NCBI RefSeq assembly: GCF_014696105.1
Contig: NZ_JACJPO010000042.1
Coordinates: 1-51,408 of the forward strand
Direction of reading: 5' to 3'
Origin: Microcoleus sp. FACHB-1515
Lineage (GTDB): Bacteria > Cyanobacteriota > Cyanobacteriia > Elainellales > Elainellaceae
DNA length: 51,408 nt
This document shows positions 48,059-51,408 of this stretch, one piece after another (positions within the stretch are counted from its first letter, which is position 1; each line of letters opens with the position of its first letter). The notes beneath the pieces were generated by a model. The model had not been told where the DNA came from. It searched no databases and worked only from the letters and a program-made list of their open reading frames with translations. The translations under genes were made by a program, and so were the position numbers.

Positions 48059-48415
48059 CTTGAAATTTATTTTTTGAAGATTTCATTGCAGTCATTGCCA
48101 GTGAGTAAAGGATGACTGTAATGATACCTTCCCACCAAGAACAGCCCCATCGTGTACATTCAGCACTTGCTAATATCAACTGGTTCATCATGTGAAATAT
48201 TGTATTTGCTTCAGTCTAAGGATAGCCTTTGGGAGAAGAAGCTTTTTGCAGAATAGAGTGAATCTTTGATGAATTAATGGTGATCGATAAAACAGCAGCT
48301 CTTTCTTCTAGTAACTAGTGATTGATGAATACAAGATCTAGAGTGCCCACGCACTGCCCCTACTGCACTGTGTTCCAAAAAATTTCTTTTGAATCTGAGC
48401 AATTAAGCTGAGATT
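48059..48415. other. A/T-rich region upstream of the PspA-like gene, no gene seen
   Basis: This stretch should hold the PspA-like promoter. I see no clear boxes. CTAGTAACTAG near 48310 is a short palindrome without obvious role. No RNA gene is visible before the tRNA terminator at 48416. Confidence 0.4.
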
Positions 48416-48456
48416 CCGCAAAAACGACAAAACCCGCCTCGAAAGACGGGCTTGTC
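48416..48456 (-). terminator. Rho-independent terminator of tRNA-Pro
   Basis: On the minus strand GACAAGCCCG (48456-48447) pairs with CGGGTTTTGTC (48436-48426), allowing one G-T pair and a bulge; the stem is followed by a TTTTT run. It begins 9 nt after the tRNA 3' end. Confidence 0.8.
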
Positions 48457-48464
48457 TTGATGAA

Positions 48465-48538
48465 TCGGGATGATAGGATTTGAACCTGCGCCCCCCTCGT
48501 CCCGAACGAGGTGCGCTACCAAGCTGCGCTACATCCCG
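48465..48538 (-). tRNA. tRNA-Pro(CGG), with a mismatch in the T stem
   Basis: The 74-nt minus-strand sequence folds as a full cloverleaf. Acceptor CGGGATG/CATCCCG, D arm GCGC/GCGC, anticodon stem CCTCG/CGAGG with loop TTCGGGA (anticodon CGG), variable loop of 5, T loop TTCAAAT, discriminator A. The T stem GCAGG/CCTAT has one C-A mismatch and a terminal G-U pair, which is weaker than usual. CCA is not encoded. A phage-type integrase begins 74 nt from its 5' end, and no clear promoter lies in that gap. The 3' side has its own terminator. It may be an attachment-site copy. Confidence 0.93.
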
Positions 48539-48567
48539 TTGCTTTTTAGCGGGTTTCAGCCATTTGA

Positions 48568-48611
48568 ACCGTACCGTATCTGTACCTTCCGCAATCAGGA
48601 AGGGTACGGTT
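48568..48611 (+). promoter_or_regulatory. Overlapping hairpins covering the integrase ribosome-binding site
   Basis: CCTTCC (48585-48590) pairs with GGAAGG (48598-48603), which is also the integrase Shine-Dalgarno, 8 nt before ATG 48612. An alternative pairing is ACCGTACC (48568-48575) with GGTACGGT (48603-48610). Pairing could hide the ribosome-binding site; alternatively these are integrase or excisionase DNA sites. Confidence 0.5.
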
Positions 48612-49766
48612 ATGGCACGGCAAAGAGGCGCGAAAGGTGGCATCCACATCGAGAATCGATCGGGTCGGTTGGTGCTGCGCTGGAGCTACCAGGGACAGCG
48701 CTACTATCTCAGCCTCAACCTCGCTGACACGGCTCTGAACCGCAAGCTCGCCGCTGCTCGATCGCTGGAGATTGAAAGAGACATCGCCTATGGAGAGTTT
48801 GACCCAACCTTAGAGCGCTATGGCAAAGCTCCAACGATCGCCCGCAATGATGAGCCAACAAACTCGACTCCAGCAACGGTGATCGAGGTTTGGGAAGCTT
48901 ACTATCAGTCGATCGCCTCGACCCTATCCAAAAGCTCACAAGAGAAGTACATCGGAACGAGAGGACGCTTACAGCAGTTTTTTGGGCTAGAGCGTCAAGC
49001 TGCCGACCTCACCAAAAACGACGCGATCGAGTTCGTCACCTGGTACAGCAATCAGGTGACAGCCCGAACGGTGAAAGAAGTTTGCTGTCGGATTCACAAT
49101 GCTTGGCTTCATGCTGGTCTGTCTGCCGATGTTTGGAAGGATGCAGCCAGCCGCCTTAAGCCGACACCGACCGAGCCGCCGCAGCCGTTCACTCAAACTC
49201 AGGTGAGCGCGATTCTCACTTTCTTGAAAGTGCATCACTCCCACTACTACCCATTCGTGGCGTTTCTGTTTCTGACAGGGGTACGGCTCGGTGAAGCGAT
49301 CGGACTGCGGGCAAACGCCATTTCGGAAGACCTGACGGCGATCGTTGTCCGCGAATCGTTCTCTAGAGGACAAAGACGACCCACCAAGACGGGCAAAATT
49401 CGCAGTATTCCCACAAATGAGGCTTTACGGCTCCTGTTAGCTGAGCAATTGGCAAAGCGTCACGAATGGCGATTGAGCGGCAACTATCAAATTCCGCTGG
49501 CTGACCTGCTGGTGTTTCCGGCTAATGGCAACAGCCCGATAGACGATCACAACTTCAGAAATCGAGTCTGGAAACCAACGCTCAAAGCTTTGGGCATCCC
49601 CTACCGCAAGCCCTACAGCACCCGCAGTACGTTTGTTAGTCACGCCCTGGCTTCCGGTATGAATCCGGTCGATGTGGCTGCGATTACAGGCCATGACCCG
49701 CAGGTGATGTTTCAGCATTACGTGGGGTTAGTCGCGTGGCTGAAGTTGCCTGACCTGTATCAGTGA
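48612..49766 (+). CDS. Phage-type site-specific integrase (tyrosine recombinase)
   Basis: The product is 384 aa from ATG 48612 with GGAAGG upstream; the frame is open through the tRNA but translation starts here. An N-terminal arm-binding domain (GGIHIENRSGRLVLRWSYQG) precedes a SAM-like core domain (about 85-185). The catalytic domain has Arg in LTGVRLGEAIGL, YSTRSTFVSHALASG and GHDPQVMFQHY, with the Tyr nucleophile. The second-box His is replaced (YSTR instead of HxLR), as in many phage integrases. It should integrate the element at the neighbouring tRNA-Pro. It differs clearly from the broken integrase at 377-1411. Confidence 0.92.
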   Translation: MARQRGAKGGIHIENRSGRLVLRWSYQGQRYYLSLNLADTALNRKLAAARSLEIERDIAYGEFDPTLERYGKAPTIARNDEPTNSTPATVIEVWEAYYQSIASTLSKSSQEKYIGTRGRLQQFFGLERQAADLTKNDAIEFVTWYSNQVTARTVKEVCCRIHNAWLHAGLSADVWKDAASRLKPTPTEPPQPFTQTQVSAILTFLKVHHSHYYPFVAFLFLTGVRLGEAIGLRANAISEDLTAIVVRESFSRGQRRPTKTGKIRSIPTNEALRLLLAEQLAKRHEWRLSGNYQIPLADLLVFPANGNSPIDDHNFRNRVWKPTLKALGIPYRKPYSTRSTFVSHALASGMNPVDVAAITGHDPQVMFQHYVGLVAWLKLPDLYQ

Positions 49767-49791
49767 AGTCGCGATCGGTAATGAGCGCTTT

Positions 49792-50139
49792 TCAAAACAA
49801 GAAGGCTTCTATTCTAGCCATCACTTCATCCATCAAATCGCGAGGGGCTGTTTCAGCAAACCTAACGTCTCTATGCTGCCAGTCCAAGCTTTTAATTTGA
49901 TCCACCAAAACAACGCCCGATGTATGCATAGTCTCGATCAGTGCAACCTCAAAAGGATACCCTTTTGCTCTGCTGGTGATAGGGCAAAAGAGGGCTAACC
50001 CTGTAGTCTTGTTATATTTCAGGGGAGATATAACAATGGCGGGGCGATGCCCTCTTTGCTCACGACCCGTCTGTGGATCGAAATTTAACCAAACGATGTC
50101 ACCTCGCGCAGGGATGTAGGTAGAGCTACCAGATTTCAC
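49792..50139 (-). CDS. MazF/PemK-type endoribonuclease toxin
   Basis: The product is 115 aa from GTG 50139, overlapping the upstream antitoxin gene by 14 nt. The fold signature is complete: ARGDIVWLNFDPQTGREQRG, HRPAIVISPLKYN, LFCPITSRAKGYPF and VLVDQIKSLDW. MazF toxins cleave mRNA at short sequences. Gene order antitoxin-toxin and overlap are typical of a type II toxin-antitoxin pair. Convergent with the integrase, 25 nt apart. Confidence 0.92.
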   Translation of the reverse strand: MKSGSSTYIPARGDIVWLNFDPQTGREQRGHRPAIVISPLKYNKTTGLALFCPITSRAKGYPFEVALIETMHTSGVVLVDQIKSLDWQHRDVRFAETAPRDLMDEVMARIEAFLF

Positions 50140-50410
50140 TACCTACGGATCTCCCAGTATCCACCTCATCATGCAAATTCTCAGGAGTTACTTCAGTCAG
50201 TAGATCATCGAGGTTATACTTCTGCCTGCGTGTCCAGCGCTCCTCTTCGGGGATGAATGCTGGATCTGCGTCTTCGGGAATTGGGTAAGAAACAACGCCA
50301 GCATACTTTCCGCCCCGTGACCGCACCACCTTCAGCAGGTAGTGTCTCTGTGAAGTGAAGTCCTGCCGTCGCTCTTGCCGAAGGCACTTTGCTCTGTTTC
50401 TGCTTTTCAT
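50126..50410 (-). CDS. MazE/PemI-like antitoxin with an atypical N-terminus
   Basis: The product is 94 aa from ATG 50410, with GGGAGG 6 nt upstream. The last 30 residues, from YNLDDLLTEVTPENLHDEVD to VGSEIW, are the standard MazE/PemI toxin-binding tail. The first 60 residues (MKSRNRAKCLRQERRQDFTS then HYLLKVVRSRGGKYAGVVSY) do not look like the usual AbrB/SpoVT DNA-binding domain of MazE. It may be a domain-swapped antitoxin or a partly decayed gene. The overlap with the toxin supports function. Confidence 0.8.
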   Translation of the reverse strand: MKSRNRAKCLRQERRQDFTSQRHYLLKVVRSRGGKYAGVVSYPIPEDADPAFIPEEERWTRRQKYNLDDLLTEVTPENLHDEVDTGRSVGSEIW

Positions 50411-50581
50411 AGCCGCCCTCCCTACTTCTGTGAGCAACGCGCTGGTATCACCTGTGATGATTAACCATTACACTTTTGCCTTATTTCGATTCTAGTATTG
50501 AATCTCAATATAAAAATCGCTCATGCGGGTTAAAACTTGTATCACTCAAGCGGTTCAGGCGTTTTAGGCCGTTAAAAGTGA

Positions 50582-50914
50582 CTAAACCCGCCGCCAGTTC
50601 CGCCCGTGTTGCCAGTAGTCGCTGTCAGGACAGTCGGAGGCTACTAACCCGATGTCATTGACGTTAGGGCGATCGAAGTCATGGGAGAAAGGGCAAATAT
50701 TCTCTTCCTGTCTCTCCCTGTCATTTTGATCGCCCTGCATTGCCTTTTCAGCCCTCAGCAATTCGCGCTTAGCGCTCCATTTCTTCCTACTGGCATGATT
50801 CCTCAAAGTCCCGTGCTTTGGGCGTTTAGGGTTGCCCGTAGCCTCGCGGGAAAGCTCGCAAAGCTCCGCGCCATCTGCGTACAGTAACCAAAGCTCATTC
50901 CAGTCAGGGCGCAT
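50582..50914 (-). CDS. Phage terminase-small-subunit-like HTH protein
   Basis: The product is 110 aa from ATG 50914. The first 60 residues form a helix-turn-helix region with the motif GTLRNHASRKKWSAKRELLR, typical of small phage terminase or transposase-associated N-domains. The second half is polar and acidic with no recognised domain. Either a phage packaging remnant or a small DNA-binding regulator of the element. It lies upstream of the TA pair on the same strand. Confidence 0.6.
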   Translation of the reverse strand: MRPDWNELWLLYADGAELCELSREATGNPKRPKHGTLRNHASRKKWSAKRELLRAEKAMQGDQNDRERQEENICPFSHDFDRPNVNDIGLVASDCPDSDYWQHGRNWRRV

Positions 50915-50934
50915 CGTTAGTTAGGGCAAAAAAG

Positions 50935-51282
50935 TTAGGCGAAAACACTGTAAGTCTGCAAGCATCGATCGCGAACTCGATTGAATTCCCAATCTGCACA
51001 AAGGCCATGAAAATTGTGAATTTCGAGTAGTTGTCGCGCATTTTGCCAAGCTTTGATCTCTCGCTGACTATCGGTGTCGGGAGCGCTGTCGATCAAGTGA
51101 GCTAGTTCGTGCAAAATGATCGCCGTCATCCCGGCAGTGGGGCGCACACGGCAGACATCGAGCGCAAATCGACAGCACTCCCAATTGTCTAAAACAATTG
51201 CTTTTGTCGGGCGATGAGCTACACCTACGGAATTTTCCCGCATTCCAAGTTTTTGCTTGACCTGGGAAGCGCTTTCATCCAA
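50935..51282 (-). CDS. HELAH zinc-metallopeptidase-like protein (start uncertain)
   Basis: The frame is 115 aa from a TTG at 51282; no ATG lies in frame before the upstream stop. MTAIILHELAHLIDSAPDTD carries the HExxH zinc motif, as in ImmA/IrrE-type and SprT-like small peptidases. The C-terminal part (IKAWQNARQLLEIHNFHG) is helical and has no obvious third ligand motif. ImmA-like peptidases often cleave repressors of mobile elements; that role here is inference. 51283-51408 holds no recognised gene. Confidence 0.65.
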   Translation of the reverse strand: MDESASQVKQKLGMRENSVGVAHRPTKAIVLDNWECCRFALDVCRVRPTAGMTAIILHELAHLIDSAPDTDSQREIKAWQNARQLLEIHNFHGLCADWEFNRVRDRCLQTYSVFA

Positions 51283-51408
51283 AACAAAAATCTCGGGTAG
51301 AGATGTAGAAGTAATGATTCAGGGTTGTAAACTCGCATTGTAGTGGTGGATGAAGTACCAAATTGCTCCAATATGGTTAGCAAGCTTCTTTGAGAACGAG
51401 AGTGTCTT

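Overview
The window looks like a cyanobacterial chromosome segment. The octamer GCGATCGC (HIP1) and its core GATCGATC occur throughout. The large ribosomal-protein cluster starts with rplC instead of rpsJ and lacks rpsN and rpmD, and it is flanked by a divergent ndhN (cyanobacterial/plastid NDH-1 subunit). A PspA/IM30-like gene, a Uma2 nuclease, a MASE1 multi-PAS hybrid kinase and YifB/ComM also fit. A filamentous Leptolyngbya-like host is my inference; the sequence does not prove it.

Layout. 1-5000 is a plastic zone. It holds the start of an IS630-type transposase beside three copies of a 15-bp direct repeat, a tyrosine recombinase broken by an in-frame stop, a second decayed recombinase fragment, a Uma2 endonuclease, a fragment of a Y-family DNA polymerase, and a coupled pair of unrecognised genes. 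5000-18100 is ordinary chromosome: comM, a membrane-anchored metallophosphoesterase, a cysteine desulfurase, a CMD-family protein, a two-HKD phospholipase-D-like protein carrying an EF-hand-like loop, a very large hybrid histidine kinase and an ABC exporter. 18400-23550 is a plus-strand nucleotide-sugar operon: CDP-glucose synthase, an LhgO-like FAD oxidase, an extended SDR, a 3,5-epimerase and a SAF-domain oxidoreductase. It has no recognisable CDP-glucose 4,6-dehydratase. 23600-29350 holds housekeeping genes: TerB-like, a secreted protein, M61 peptidase, SDR and SbcD.

29524-46175 is one long minus-strand block in the order rplC-D-W-B, rpsS, rplV, rpsC, rplP, rpmC, rpsQ, rplN-X-E, rpsH, rplF-R, rpsE, rplO, secY, adk, infA, rpmJ, rpsM, rpsK, rpoA, rplQ, truA, rplM, rpsI, rpmE, prfA. 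It encodes much of the ribosome plus the translocon, RNA polymerase alpha, IF-1 and RF1. Many genes overlap by 1-8 nt, which suggests coupled translation. A sigma70-like promoter lies about 370 nt upstream of rplC, leaving a long leader that contains a possible 46-codon ORF.

46751-48043 carries ndhN and a PspA-like gene, which converge on a strong hairpin. From 48465 to the right edge an integrative element appears to begin. A tRNA-Pro(CGG) gene with a T-stem mismatch abuts a phage-type integrase. The integrase is followed by a MazEF-like toxin-antitoxin pair with an unusual antitoxin N-terminus, a terminase-small-subunit-like HTH protein and a HELAH metallopeptidase. The far end of the element is outside the window.
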